Shown here piece by piece: positions 50,553 through 59,229 of a stretch of 64,000 nt of DNA. A model generated the notes under the pieces. That model ran no database searches and was not told the origin of the DNA. It saw only the letters and a program-made list of their open reading frames with translations. The stretch's first letter is position 1. Each line of letters begins with the position of its first letter. Source of the DNA: Tritrichomonas musculus (Eukaryota > Parabasalia > Tritrichomonadida > Tritrichomonadidae); the NCBI GenBank assembly GCA_039105265.1, contig JAPFFF010000006.1:1860001-1924000 (forward strand), read 5' to 3'. Position numbers and translations under genes: made by a program.

Positions 50553-51191
50553 TCAAATCAAATCATGTTGATGTTTGAATCTATTAATATATACGCTAAC
50601 TTTTTGATTATTTATATCGTTCATTGAAATAAATTCATTGCCTGATTTATTTGTATTGATATGAAGAATTTTATAAATATTATCAGTAATCTTTGCATAA
50701 AAAATGTCTTCATTATTAGTATCATCATGGTAATAATAATACGTGTTTTCTTCAAATTCTTTCCTTTCTGTCTTTGTTTCATAGAAATCAATAACAATTG
50801 CATCATCAGGTATGTCATCAATGAATTCATATTGAATACCTTTATAATTTGATTTATTTTTATTATTCTCTGAACTTGATACAAATCGTAAATTATCAAG
50901 ATGATAATCAGTTTTGATTCTATTCTTATGGTCGACTTGTGGTAGATTATTAGGGTTTTCAATAAATTGCTTTGCTACAAGAATATGTTTATAATATATT
51001 TTGTTATTTAGGTTTACACACGGATAAACATTTTGTCTGTATTCACCTTCAGCTATTATTTTTCCTGTTTTCTTATTCTTGATGTTATAAGGGAAAGTTG
51101 TTTGAATTTCATAATCACTTTCAAAACCTTTCAAAGGTTCAAATTCAGCTTCAGCATTTTCAATTTGTGTTTGTTCAGTTGGTTGACTCAT
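50553..51191 (-). CDS. HNH endonuclease carried by the Polinton
   Basis: The 212-residue protein has an HNH core at about 85-145 (YYKHILVAKQFIENPNNLPQ, VDHKNRIKTDYHLDNLRFVS, then SSENNKNKSN), matching the phage and intron-type HNH pattern with DH, N and the trailing NxxN. A preceding beta-rich part is typical of NUMOD/AP2-like HNH proteins. Such enzymes usually make site-specific DNA breaks and spread as selfish genes. A TTTTTTATTTTTG motif precedes its start on the minus strand. It lies directly downstream of the polymerase gene, whose product also contains an HNH-like module. Confidence 0.75.
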   Translation of the reverse strand: MSQPTEQTQIENAEAEFEPLKGFESDYEIQTTFPYNIKNKKTGKIIAEGEYRQNVYPCVNLNNKIYYKHILVAKQFIENPNNLPQVDHKNRIKTDYHLDNLRFVSSSENNKNKSNYKGIQYEFIDDIPDDAIVIDFYETKTERKEFEENTYYYYHDDTNNEDIFYAKITDNIYKILHINTNKSGNEFISMNDINNQKVSVYINRFKHQHDLI

Positions 51192-51197
51192 TTATAA

Positions 51198-51210
51198 CAA
51201 AAATAAAAAA
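51198..51210 (-). promoter_or_regulatory. T-rich upstream motif (HNH gene, minus strand)
   Basis: Minus-strand TTTTTTATTTTTG, six bases before the HNH start codon at 51191. Confidence 0.45.
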
Positions 51211-51245
51211 TTGATTTTTTAAAATAAAATCATTAAATTAATTGT

Positions 51246-54200
51246 TTAATGATTCTCAATGAAATAATCCTTTGCAGTGAAACCATTGACATAAGGACAA
51301 CAACAATGATTCGATAAAACCAACATTTTTGAATGTGCTGCTGTTAATGCATTTTTGATTACAGTTATTTTACTCATCAGTTGTGAATTCATTTGAAGGT
51401 TTATATTTTTGCCTTTCATTATTGATTGCTTATCAATGACATTTTTGTAATCACTTGATTTGATGTTGTTCTTCTTCAATGAAACACCTTTGAGCTTTAA
51501 TGAAATTGTTTTGTCATCTGACCAAATCGTATAACATTTAGCACACAAAGCAACTTGATTTGCTCCAAACTTTTCTACACAGCATCCGAGAATCTTTTTC
51601 TCATCATATACATCATTGATTGCAGGATTTGGCATAAAGCTATAAATGTGTTTGTCATAAAATGTTTTGTCTTTGATGACGTAATCAAACAACTGGTCAA
51701 TCGGTTTATTCATATCACCAGCTATAGACATGTAAAGGCTGTCCGTATCGACTGAGTTGAAATGAATCTTATTCATGTCAATGCATTTGTATAGAAAGTC
51801 ATAAAGGAAAGTCAAATACCAATATTTCGCATTATCCAATGTCCAAAATGATTCCTGAAGACATGTATTACATTTGAATGAATGAGGTTGTGATTGTATC
51901 AAATAACAATCATTTGACAATTTACATCCATTGCGATAAGTATCGGATGCAATCAATTGAAAGGCTTTATTTTTATCAACAATTCTGACTTTATTAAAGT
52001 TCTCTGAATTCATACCGTCATATCCGTAAGATCCGTTCATACTAATCTTGTAAAACTTTTCGTTCCCGTGTGCCTTTCCTGACAATATATCTTGACGCTT
52101 CTTCATAAACTCACAAACAAATTGATTGAATCCGTCATGAGCTTCATATAAACTTAAGCTCTTAATGTCATCAACAATAAGTCCGTGGTCAATCAAAAAC
52201 CATAAAAGGTAATTCGAGAACGTCATAAATGTTCCGCATGTATCAAGCAACATTGTCAGCTTTCTTGTTTCTTTATCGGCTGAATTCAGTTTATTGTCTT
52301 TCATATATTTGTACATATAGCTTCCAATCGTTTGCTCATCATTCATTATATTGATATTTCTAAACACAGGAGGGAAATTAATCAAATCGTTGATTTTATT
52401 CTTTGGACATCTCAATTTGACTTCAGCTTTGAATATAAACTCAGGGTTTGCATCAAATCGCTTCTTTGATTGAATGATATTCATTGCAGTATTAAGAACC
52501 TTTTCATTCTTGTTTCCTTGTTCATCATAAACATCAAATCGTTTTATAAATGAACCAGGCATGTACATGATTCCTCCGTGATAAGGATTGAATGAATGTT
52601 TTACTGAACTGAATGATGAGGGATACAATGAATTGAAATCAATACCAGCAACGTGTGAAACTATGTTTGAAGTGTCATAGCTAATGATTCTGTCATTAAC
52701 GGCATCATATTTGAGTTTATTGATTAATGTTTGACCTCTGATGTTCACTCGATGAAGTACATTTGATAATCCTCCCGTTATGTTCTCTCTCAAATTGTAG
52801 TATTCTTTTTCATCAGTTATGAGTGTTGGCAGGTGATGGAGCTTGCAGAATTTCTTCAATTGTATTTTGGTTCTTGTTATCTTGTCATCATCACGTTGTC
52901 TCAAACGATTACATTCAGCACAAGCAAGTAAACAGTTATCAATCTGATGTCCTTTGTTGTTATCTATTCTGTCAAGTGTTGGTTTGTTGGTATGAGTAAA
53001 GTGTTCACCACATAAATGACATTTACCTGTTTCATTTGATTCATACAATTTCATGAATGCATCAAAATCTTTTTCACTAACACATTTTGATATATCACGT
53101 TGATTTTGATTGGATTGGTTATGTTTCATGTCTTGCTTTCGATAGTTATCACATTTATTTAACCACCATTTCATTGATGGTTTGAATGTATTCATCTTGT
53201 TTATGGTTTCATAGTCATTCTTCGGGTTGAAATCTTTGTAAGCAAGAGCATATTTGATACATGATGCGTTCTTTGACAATGAAAGATTGCTAATCAAATC
53301 AACTTTATATTCAGCATTCATTTGAATAAGGTTGTCAATAGGATTAATCATCATTTCAACATCATTGTCATTGTATGATAACAAGTAATCCCAACGTGTT
53401 GCAAACCTCTTTGAATCAATCAAATACTCTTCATAATCAGCTTTTGTTAATGGATTCTTTTGATTGAGATAACTGTAGAAGTCTTCATATTTGAATGGTT
53501 CATTCTTTGATAACACTTCATTATAATTCTCGCTGTTGATTGCTTCATAAGGAAATACACCTTTCGAACTGTTAGATATACCGCCAAAATCGATTCCAAA
53601 CTGTTTGAGTGTTCCTCCAGCAACAAATGCTTGTGCGTCAATGAATCGTAATCGAATAGGATACTTTGATGATTTCAATATAAATTGTTTCAATGATGTA
53701 GCTGTTCCAATCATTCCGCTATCGATAGACCAATGATTTTTAATCAATTGCTCTTTGAATAAGTTTGAATCAAATCGTGATGAATTAAAACCGAATACTG
53801 TTATTGTTTTCAATGATGTATCTATTTTATTGAGTTCTTCTTCCGATTTATCTTTAATGAATGATTTTAAATGATTCAATTTATCAACATACACATCACA
53901 GCCAACAACAAATAACCAGTCAATCCATTTGGCAATGAATTCATTTGTTCGTATATCAAAGTTCTTTGTTATCAAACCTTTATCAAGCTTCACACATGAT
54001 GAAACACTCAAAGGAATCAATCGAGAATTGATAACAGATTTATCACTGACTTTCTTTTCAATCTTTTGCTCCATTGTTTCAAAATCATAAGTGATATAAT
54101 GCTTTGTTGGCTTCCATTCAAGCTCATATGAAAGACAATACAAATAAACAGGATTGTTTAAGATGTGCGGGCAGTACGGTAAAGCTTCTCGTGAAGGTAT

Positions 54201-55805
54201 GAAATCCTTTTTGAATTTGCCTCCTAGCTTCTCACATTTATCTACATGTCTGTTGAATCTGTCAATATTGTTATTTCCTTTGTGAATGTATGAACCACAA
54301 TGAGGACAAATATGAATATTTGTTAATGCTTCAGCATTGATGATGTACATTATGTGAAGTATCTTATCCTTTGAATACAACAGGGCTGAAAACGTTTTGT
54401 TTGATTCGTCTATGTTATGCCATTGTTCTTGAATATCATAAATATGTTTCTCTTTGTCATATTCATAGATGTTGACATTGATGTTATGATTCTTGGCTGA
54501 TTCCTTCATTTCTTCAATCGTGATACCTTTGAACGAATTGATGATTTGATTTGCTTCTTTTGTAGGTTTAGTTGAATAAGTTATTCCGTGGTCTTCACAT
54601 AATATTTTCTTTGCTGCTTTGGTTCTGTTAGCTGTATTATATTTTGTTTTCTTTTCATCTTTGTTTTGATTTGTTAGTTCAGGAAACAAACAACAAGCAA
54701 GGAAACGATACCAACACAAACAATCATCAACGTTATCAATAATGATATATTTATTTTTGCCAAACAATTCTGAAACTTCATCAATCTTTCCTGTTATCTT
54801 AACTACACGAGAGATTGTAAATGAAACAGACCAAACGATACATAATTTAATGTTTGAAGCCGTGGTTTCATATTCATGAATCTTTGATTCAATATACAGT
54901 TTAATTTTATCAATATCTTTATTCTCTCTAACAATTATCGGAATTGATGATTTATAATTCTTCCAATTAATATCACTTGCCTCATATGTATATCTTTCAC
55001 TTTCATTCTTTGGTGGTATCTCAAATATACCAGTCAATTGAAAATATATTTTGAACGGTTTCACTTCTTGTTTAAATACTGTTTCAGTTAAATATTCATT
55101 GATGTCTTCAATTGATGAAACACCGTTTTTGTAATATATTTTAATCGGTTCTTTACTGTCTTCATCTAATCGTTCAACCTTTTCACTATCATTTGGGAAT
55201 TGGTCAATGAAATGACTACATGCTTCAACTGCTTCATCAAAGTTCTCAGGTTCGTTGATTATGAAATATGAATCATGTTTTGAATGAACACCTTTATAGC
55301 TAAACTTTTTGAGATATTCAATTAATTCAGCATTTTCATTGTTAAATCGAATGTCTTCATATCGTTGAGGCTGTTTGTTTGTCTTTGGTGGTAATGGTCT
55401 CAATAATACATTTTCAGATTTAATTAATTGAAGAGCTTTGTTGAGTGCATCATGAGCTATTTTAATGTTGTCCTCGATTTGTTTTTGTTTTTGTTTTTGT
55501 TCATCATCTTGTTCTTCTTCTTCTTCCTCCTCTTCTTCCTCTTCTTCTGCTTGTTCTTCTGCTTCTTTCTTCATTCTATTAACGAAATCTAATATTGATA
55601 TGTCATCTATTCTATTACCTTCATGTTCTCTAAAACCAAATGAAGTTAGATAATTTTCTAAGATTGACTTGAAATGTTTTACATCATAATCACTAGGTTT
55701 AGATGTTGACAAACGAGGTTTTAATTGAAGTTCATTATTGATATACCTGATTTGTTCAATAACAAATGATTTGGTATCTTTTCTATAGTAATAACGAGAA
55801 CTCAT
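51246..55805 (-). CDS. Protein-primed family B DNA polymerase of the Polinton
   Basis: A 1519-residue polymerase. Exonuclease motifs are seen as YDFETME (about 574), FNSSRFDSNLF and YNDNDVEMM. Polymerase motifs are DFNSLYPSS (A, about 1057), KISMNGSYGYDG (B, about 1255) and VDTDSLYMS (C, about 1355). The N-terminal 500 residues include an acidic coiled run (about 85-115) and a possible cysteine-protease-like region (DDCLCWYRFLACCL, about 362-375). A zinc-finger-like CPHCGSYIHKGN...HVDKC (about 500-525) follows. Between exonuclease and palm sits an HNH-like module, CHLCGEHF, LDRIDNNKGHQIDNC and CAECNRLRQRDD (about 925-968). In Polintons this enzyme copies the element by protein priming. The gene has an upstream T-rich motif 50 bases before its ATG. 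Confidence 0.92.
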   Translation of the reverse strand: MSSRYYYRKDTKSFVIEQIRYINNELQLKPRLSTSKPSDYDVKHFKSILENYLTSFGFREHEGNRIDDISILDFVNRMKKEAEEQAEEEEEEEEEEEEQDDEQKQKQKQIEDNIKIAHDALNKALQLIKSENVLLRPLPPKTNKQPQRYEDIRFNNENAELIEYLKKFSYKGVHSKHDSYFIINEPENFDEAVEACSHFIDQFPNDSEKVERLDEDSKEPIKIYYKNGVSSIEDINEYLTETVFKQEVKPFKIYFQLTGIFEIPPKNESERYTYEASDINWKNYKSSIPIIVRENKDIDKIKLYIESKIHEYETTASNIKLCIVWSVSFTISRVVKITGKIDEVSELFGKNKYIIIDNVDDCLCWYRFLACCLFPELTNQNKDEKKTKYNTANRTKAAKKILCEDHGITYSTKPTKEANQIINSFKGITIEEMKESAKNHNINVNIYEYDKEKHIYDIQEQWHNIDESNKTFSALLYSKDKILHIMYIINAEALTNIHICPHCGSYIHKGNNNIDRFNRHVDKCEKLGGKFKKDFIPSREALPYCPHILNNPVYLYCLSYELEWKPTKHYITYDFETMEQKIEKKVSDKSVINSRLIPLSVSSCVKLDKGLITKNFDIRTNEFIAKWIDWLFVVGCDVYVDKLNHLKSFIKDKSEEELNKIDTSLKTITVFGFNSSRFDSNLFKEQLIKNHWSIDSGMIGTATSLKQFILKSSKYPIRLRFIDAQAFVAGGTLKQFGIDFGGISNSSKGVFPYEAINSENYNEVLSKNEPFKYEDFYSYLNQKNPLTKADYEEYLIDSKRFATRWDYLLSYNDNDVEMMINPIDNLIQMNAEYKVDLISNLSLSKNASCIKYALAYKDFNPKNDYETINKMNTFKPSMKWWLNKCDNYRKQDMKHNQSNQNQRDISKCVSEKDFDAFMKLYESNETGKCHLCGEHFTHTNKPTLDRIDNNKGHQIDNCLLACAECNRLRQRDDDKITRTKIQLKKFCKLHHLPTLITDEKEYYNLRENITGGLSNVLHRVNIRGQTLINKLKYDAVNDRIISYDTSNIVSHVAGIDFNSLYPSSFSSVKHSFNPYHGGIMYMPGSFIKRFDVYDEQGNKNEKVLNTAMNIIQSKKRFDANPEFIFKAEVKLRCPKNKINDLINFPPVFRNINIMNDEQTIGSYMYKYMKDNKLNSADKETRKLTMLLDTCGTFMTFSNYLLWFLIDHGLIVDDIKSLSLYEAHDGFNQFVCEFMKKRQDILSGKAHGNEKFYKISMNGSYGYDGMNSENFNKVRIVDKNKAFQLIASDTYRNGCKLSNDCYLIQSQPHSFKCNTCLQESFWTLDNAKYWYLTFLYDFLYKCIDMNKIHFNSVDTDSLYMSIAGDMNKPIDQLFDYVIKDKTFYDKHIYSFMPNPAINDVYDEKKILGCCVEKFGANQVALCAKCYTIWSDDKTISLKLKGVSLKKNNIKSSDYKNVIDKQSIMKGKNINLQMNSQLMSKITVIKNALTAAHSKMLVLSNHCCCPYVNGFTAKDYFIENH

Positions 55806-55897
55806 TTATGATATTATTAAAAAATCAAATTATTTGAAATTTAAAAAAATGTTAAATCAAAAAATAAAAAATATTTCGAGTTTTTTATTTCATTGAA

Positions 55898-56248
55898 ATG
55901 TCTGAGTTAAGAGAAATAATAAAACACATTGAAGAAATACATAAATTACTTTTGATATTAGAATCAAAACAAGAAGTAAGTGAAGAAGAAGAAACAAATG
56001 AAGAAGCAAATACAGAAGCAAACCATAAAAGAACGCGTTCAATATTCAATTCATCAAAGTTCTTGAACAAGGATGAACGTGAAAAAGTTATACAATTTTT
56101 GGATGATAAAGTAATGAATGATATAAATAAGTTGCCAGGACATAAAAGGTGTTCATATACACAAAACTTATTGAAGGAAAAATTGAAGTTAAATGTATCA
56201 TCATATATGATTAATAGATTATTGGCATTTAAGAACAACAAAGAATAA
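55898..56248 (+). CDS. Polinton small protein, 116 residues
   Basis: A helical, highly charged protein with an acidic middle (SEEEETNEEANTEANHKRTR) and a C-terminal part that could be a small helical domain (KFLNKDEREKVIQFLDDKVM, HKRCSYTQNLL). Unknown family. The opposite-strand frame over the same bases has poorer composition and no promoter motif, so the plus-strand reading is preferred. TTTTTTATTTC lies seven bases before the ATG, and the gene is divergent from the polymerase gene. Confidence 0.55.
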   Translation: MSELREIIKHIEEIHKLLLILESKQEVSEEEETNEEANTEANHKRTRSIFNSSKFLNKDEREKVIQFLDDKVMNDINKLPGHKRCSYTQNLLKEKLKLNVSSYMINRLLAFKNNKE

Positions 56249-56269
56249 AAATATCATTTAATTAATTTG

Positions 56270-56280
56270 TTTATTTTTGG
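56270..56280 (+). promoter_or_regulatory. T-rich upstream motif TTTATTTTTGG
   Basis: Ends six bases before the ATG at 56287. Matches the motif at 42501-42510 in all shared positions. Confidence 0.5.
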
Positions 56281-56286
56281 TTTAAA

Positions 56287-56532
56287 ATGAATAGTGCAAT
56301 TAAAGGTTTGAGTTGTGATACATCAGCTTTACACGCTCAGTTTCGAATAGTTAAAGACAAGATATTCAATGAATGTATGAATTCTGAAGATGATGCATTA
56401 AACGGAAAGTTTGATAAGATGATTCACATATTGTCGATATATAAACAACTATTTAATGATATTGAATCGATTAAAATACAATTAAGAGCTATTGATGAAC
56501 GTATCAAATCAGCTGAACAAATGACTTTGTAA
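56287..56532 (+). CDS. Polinton small helical protein, 81 residues
   Basis: Two or three amphipathic helices (LHAQFRIVKDKIFNECMNSE, FNDIESIKIQLRAIDERIKS). No family recognised. TTTATTTTTGG sits six bases before the ATG, the clearest example of the element's upstream motif. It is in a run of plus-strand genes leading to the packaging ATPase. Confidence 0.55.
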   Translation: MNSAIKGLSCDTSALHAQFRIVKDKIFNECMNSEDDALNGKFDKMIHILSIYKQLFNDIESIKIQLRAIDERIKSAEQMTL

Positions 56533-56564
56533 ATGAATCATTGAATGACTCATCATTAATGTTG

Positions 56565-56575
56565 TTTTATTTTTG
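56565..56575 (+). promoter_or_regulatory. T-rich upstream motif TTTTATTTTTG
   Basis: Ends 21 bases before the ATG at 56597. Same core, slightly longer spacing. Confidence 0.45.
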
Positions 56576-56596
56576 TTTAAAACGAATAACTTTAAT

Positions 56597-57166
56597 ATGA
56601 ATAAAGCTCGTATTCTATCATCAGAAAACGATGCATCAGTTAAGCAGGAACAATCAACCAGTATTAATATAAACATCAAACCAAAGCAACCACAACCAGT
56701 TGAATATCCATCAGTTCAACCATTACCACAATCATCTCAAGCCACAAATTTTACTATACCTCAGATGAGTGGAGTATATCAATCACAGCATCCAACAAAC
56801 AACGTTTCCCTAGAAAGAGGTATCAGTGATATTGGAGCTGATATAACAGAACTTGAAACCAAAAACAAATTCCTTGAGATATTGTTATCAATCTATGAAA
56901 CAAACCCAATAAAAGTCAATGATTTATTGATTTGTCATTCAAATACATTAATGGAACTCATCAAATTACTAACACAAGCAGATAAAGTTGAATTGATTGT
57001 CAATGATGATTGTGCGTGTAATGGTTGCGTTTCTCGTTCCAAATATCTTTTAATTGATAGGATATTGGTGTACAAAAATAATGAATCAAATGACTTGAAA
57101 TACAAATATAATAGCATTTATACCGAACTCATTAGACACAACATTTCATTAAAAACATGTATTTAA
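56597..57166 (+). CDS. Polinton protein of 189 residues with Pro/Gln-rich N-terminus
   Basis: It starts at the ATG giving MNKARILSSEND; the frame is open further up only from a TTG. Residues 1-80 are Pro/Gln/Ser-rich and likely disordered. Residues 85-189 form a helical domain with two close Cys residues (NDDCACNGCVSRSKYLLIDR), possibly a metal site. Unknown family. TTTTATTTTTG lies 21 bases before the ATG. Confidence 0.5.
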   Translation: MNKARILSSENDASVKQEQSTSININIKPKQPQPVEYPSVQPLPQSSQATNFTIPQMSGVYQSQHPTNNVSLERGISDIGADITELETKNKFLEILLSIYETNPIKVNDLLICHSNTLMELIKLLTQADKVELIVNDDCACNGCVSRSKYLLIDRILVYKNNESNDLKYKYNSIYTELIRHNISLKTCI

Positions 57167-57176
57167 AAACTAATAA

Positions 57177-57308
57177 ATGATATATGAAATATTAGTTGTT
57201 TCATTATTAACAGGTTTATTTTTAGTGAAGATTGTTGAAGTATCTTTAATGATGCCTGACAAAGAACCAGAACTCAGTGAAGAGATAAGAACAAAAATGT
57301 ATTCATGA
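57177..57308 (+). CDS. Small single-pass membrane protein of the Polinton (43 residues)
   Basis: Reads MIYEILVVSLLTGLFLVKIV, then EVSLMMPDKEPELSEEIRTK. One N-terminal hydrophobic helix of about 18 residues is followed by an acidic tail. Tiny one-helix proteins are common in Polintons and related viruses. It fits neatly between its neighbours (10 bases after one stop, 24 bases before the next ATG), which supports reality despite its length. The T-rich motif that could serve the ATPase gene lies inside it (57215-57225). Confidence 0.4.
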   Translation: MIYEILVVSLLTGLFLVKIVEVSLMMPDKEPELSEEIRTKMYS

Positions 57309-57332
57309 AGAGCTTTAACGAAAACTAAAGAA

Positions 57333-58247
57333 ATGAAACGTTTCATGAAACCCACTCAGTTTAATTATAATGAGATTTTATTCTCTAGTGGCTCTGATTA
57401 TGATGATGACCAAATGAGTTTTGCATTTGAATATGAATCATTCAAACCAACTGTTAATGAAAAGACATTTAATATTGATGATGAAATGAATAAAGCATAT
57501 CAACGCAATGAATCAAAAATAAAGAATGAATCAATCAGACCAATCGCAAACGGTATTTATTCATATTACAATTCATTGAACATACTCGTTGGTCAGCAAG
57601 GTAAAGGAAAGAGTCATATAATGCTACGAGATGTTATTCAAATGTCTCGAATGAAGAACGCTGGCTTTCATTTAATTGTTTATGTATCACGAAACGGAAC
57701 AATCAATGATGCAACATTCGAAAGCCAACGCGAATTGATACAGCTACCAATAAAAACTGTTGCTGACAGCAATGCTGAAGAATATCTTAAACAACTTGAT
57801 TTATATAAAGAATTGTATAACAAATATTCATCAACACCAAAAATAGTAATCGATGAAAAGAAGTTAAACGATATGTTTGAGTTTCTTCATATCAATAAAC
57901 TAGGTCAACCAAATAAACCACTAAATACTATCATTCTTTGTGAAGACTTCTTGAAATCGAAACTAATTAAATCATCCTATTTTATCAATACCATCAGTCA
58001 GCTTCGACATAAGAATCTAATCATATTCGTTAACATCCAGTTCTTCAAAGCTTTAACAACAGAATGGAAAAATAATGCAACATCATTCTTCATCTTTAGT
58101 GGTTATTCACGACAGAAACTCGGCTACATATATCAACAAGTTCCATTTCCAATAGATTTCGAAGAGCTATGGAATCGATACAGAACAATGAAAGCACATC
58201 AATTCGTTTTAATCAATGTTCGAACTAATAACCTTTCATTCATCTAA
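57333..58247 (+). CDS. FtsK/HerA-type genome-packaging ATPase (A32-like)
   Basis: A 304-residue P-loop ATPase. Walker A is VGQQGKGKSHIMLRDV (about 86-101), and a Walker-B-type strand is NTIILCEDF (about 200-208). A later LRHKNLIIFVNIQFF segment fits the sensor strand. Size and pattern match the A32/FtsK-HerA packaging ATPases that are a hallmark gene of Polintons and nucleocytoplasmic large DNA viruses, which pump DNA into the capsid. The first 70 residues are poorly conserved. It converges with and overlaps the following minus-strand gene by 12 bases. Confidence 0.82.
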   Translation: MKRFMKPTQFNYNEILFSSGSDYDDDQMSFAFEYESFKPTVNEKTFNIDDEMNKAYQRNESKIKNESIRPIANGIYSYYNSLNILVGQQGKGKSHIMLRDVIQMSRMKNAGFHLIVYVSRNGTINDATFESQRELIQLPIKTVADSNAEEYLKQLDLYKELYNKYSSTPKIVIDEKKLNDMFEFLHINKLGQPNKPLNTIILCEDFLKSKLIKSSYFINTISQLRHKNLIIFVNIQFFKALTTEWKNNATSFFIFSGYSRQKLGYIYQQVPFPIDFEELWNRYRTMKAHQFVLINVRTNNLSFI

Positions 58248-58694
58248 TACAATTTGTTGTTGAACACCAACAAACAGTTGTGGTGTATTGATATTATATT
58301 TTTGTCTCATTTGTTCAATGAGTTCTTTTGTTTTCTTATCATTAACTTTCCTGATACTGTAATTATAATACTTATATTCTTTGAATGATTGTTCTTCACT
58401 TGAACCTTCAACGAAGAATTCAATGGATGTTGTTGATATTCTTCTTCTAACATTTGATGTAAGTGTTATGTATTCAAGACCGAGTTCAACAATCTTATCA
58501 TGATAGAATCGTTTGAATTCATTCTCTTTGTTCTTCAATGATATGTATATCACTTTAGATTTATATGCAGCCTTTCCACAAGGTATTGGATATCTATCAC
58601 ACAGAATTGAGAAATCACATTGTTTGAACTTCTCTGATTCATCCAACATATCAATAAGTGAATTGATGTAATCATAAACTTTTGGTGTTGACAT
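58236..58694 (-). CDS. Polinton protein of 152 residues, unknown
   Basis: A mixed alpha/beta protein (VYDYINSLIDMLDESEKFKQ, KSKVIYISLKNKENEFKRFY, ISTTSIEFFVEGSSEEQSF). No family recognised, and no convincing protease triad, although a maturation protease would be expected somewhere in the element. A TTTTTATTTTTG motif lies upstream on its strand (58725-58736). It is the last gene before the right terminal repeat. Confidence 0.5.
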   Translation of the reverse strand: MSTPKVYDYINSLIDMLDESEKFKQCDFSILCDRYPIPCGKAAYKSKVIYISLKNKENEFKRFYHDKIVELGLEYITLTSNVRRRISTTSIEFFVEGSSEEQSFKEYKYYNYSIRKVNDKKTKELIEQMRQKYNINTPQLFVGVQQQIVLDE

Positions 58695-58724
58695 ATCTTT
58701 AGAGTGAAATTAAAAAACAAAAAA

Positions 58725-58736
58725 CAAAAATAAAAA
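58725..58736 (-). promoter_or_regulatory. T-rich upstream motif (152-residue gene, minus strand)
   Basis: Minus-strand TTTTTATTTTTG, about 30 bases before the start codon at 58694. Confidence 0.4.
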
Positions 58737-58764
58737 CGTCATTGAAGACACTTCAGATATCTTT

Positions 58765-58971
58765 TTAATAAATGAGCTCTTCAAGTTCAGCAATTAATTC
58801 AGCAGGTCCGTTGAATTTCTTTAGTTGTTCAATAAAGTGATTTATCTCTTTTAGTACTCCGTCAACAACATCATCATTATCGTAGAGGTATTTTAATGCA
58901 GGTCTCCAACCTTTTAGCTTTTTGTTGATTCTATTAATGAGGATGCTTAATGTTTCGGCTTGGTTTGACAT
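58765..58971 (-). CDS. Terminal-repeat-encoded 68-residue protein, right copy
   Basis: Identical in sequence to the left copy and transcribed inward from the right end. Its stop is a TAA just outside the repeat. See the left copy for description. Confidence 0.65.
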   Translation of the reverse strand: MSNQAETLSILINRINKKLKGWRPALKYLYDNDDVVDGVLKEINHFIEQLKKFNGPAELIAELEELIY

Positions 58972-59223
58972 TATAAATTGCTGATAAAAAAATAAAAAAT
59001 TTTTGAAAGTTCTATTTTTCGTTGTTGTTATTTTTGTTCATTAGTCGTGTTGACGGTGGGCTTTAGCCCGACGGAAACCGACTGATATATACTACTAAAC
59101 AAATTCAAAGATGTAAATTCAAAGATGAAGATTCAAAGATGAAGATTCAAAGATGAAGATCAAAAGTGGCGACCGTTAACTTTAAAATTTATCTGACCTC
59201 CCAAATCAACACCCTTACTCTCT
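58766..59223 (-). repeat. Polinton right terminal inverted repeat, 458 bp
   Basis: Inverse copy of the left repeat, with the same 14-bp tandem motif (59105-59160) and hairpin (59058-59069). The identity breaks exactly after the TAT codon of the small ORF, so the two ORF copies use different stop codons, TAG on the left and TAA on the right. Confidence 0.92.
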
Positions 59224-59229
59224 CTTGTG
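59224..59229. repeat. Polinton target-site duplication, right copy (CTTGTG)
   Basis: Right-hand copy of the hexamer at 38783-38788, directly after the right terminal repeat ending ACCCTTACTCTCT. Confidence 0.9.

Larger units (their letters stand above)
38789..59223. mobile_element. Polinton/Maverick element, looks whole and young
   Basis: The 20,435-bp element is bounded by 458-bp terminal inverted repeats and a 6-bp target duplication CTTGTG (38783-38788 and 59224-59229). The spot checks I made show the two repeats identical, so insertion is recent. It carries the Polinton hallmark set: protein-primed family B DNA polymerase, retroviral-type integrase, FtsK/HerA-like packaging ATPase and a probable double-jelly-roll capsid protein. 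It also has a fibre-like protein and about a dozen small genes on both strands. No separate adenain-type protease was recognised. Codon use and composition (more Gln, Asn and Asp, slightly higher GC) differ from host intergenic DNA. It sits inside an older Polinton. Confidence 0.95.

Noticed and set aside
55885-56241. 118-codon minus-strand frame opposite the 116-residue Polinton gene
   Set aside because: It mirrors a better plus-strand gene that has the upstream T-rich motif; composition is Ser/Phe-rich as expected for a shadow.
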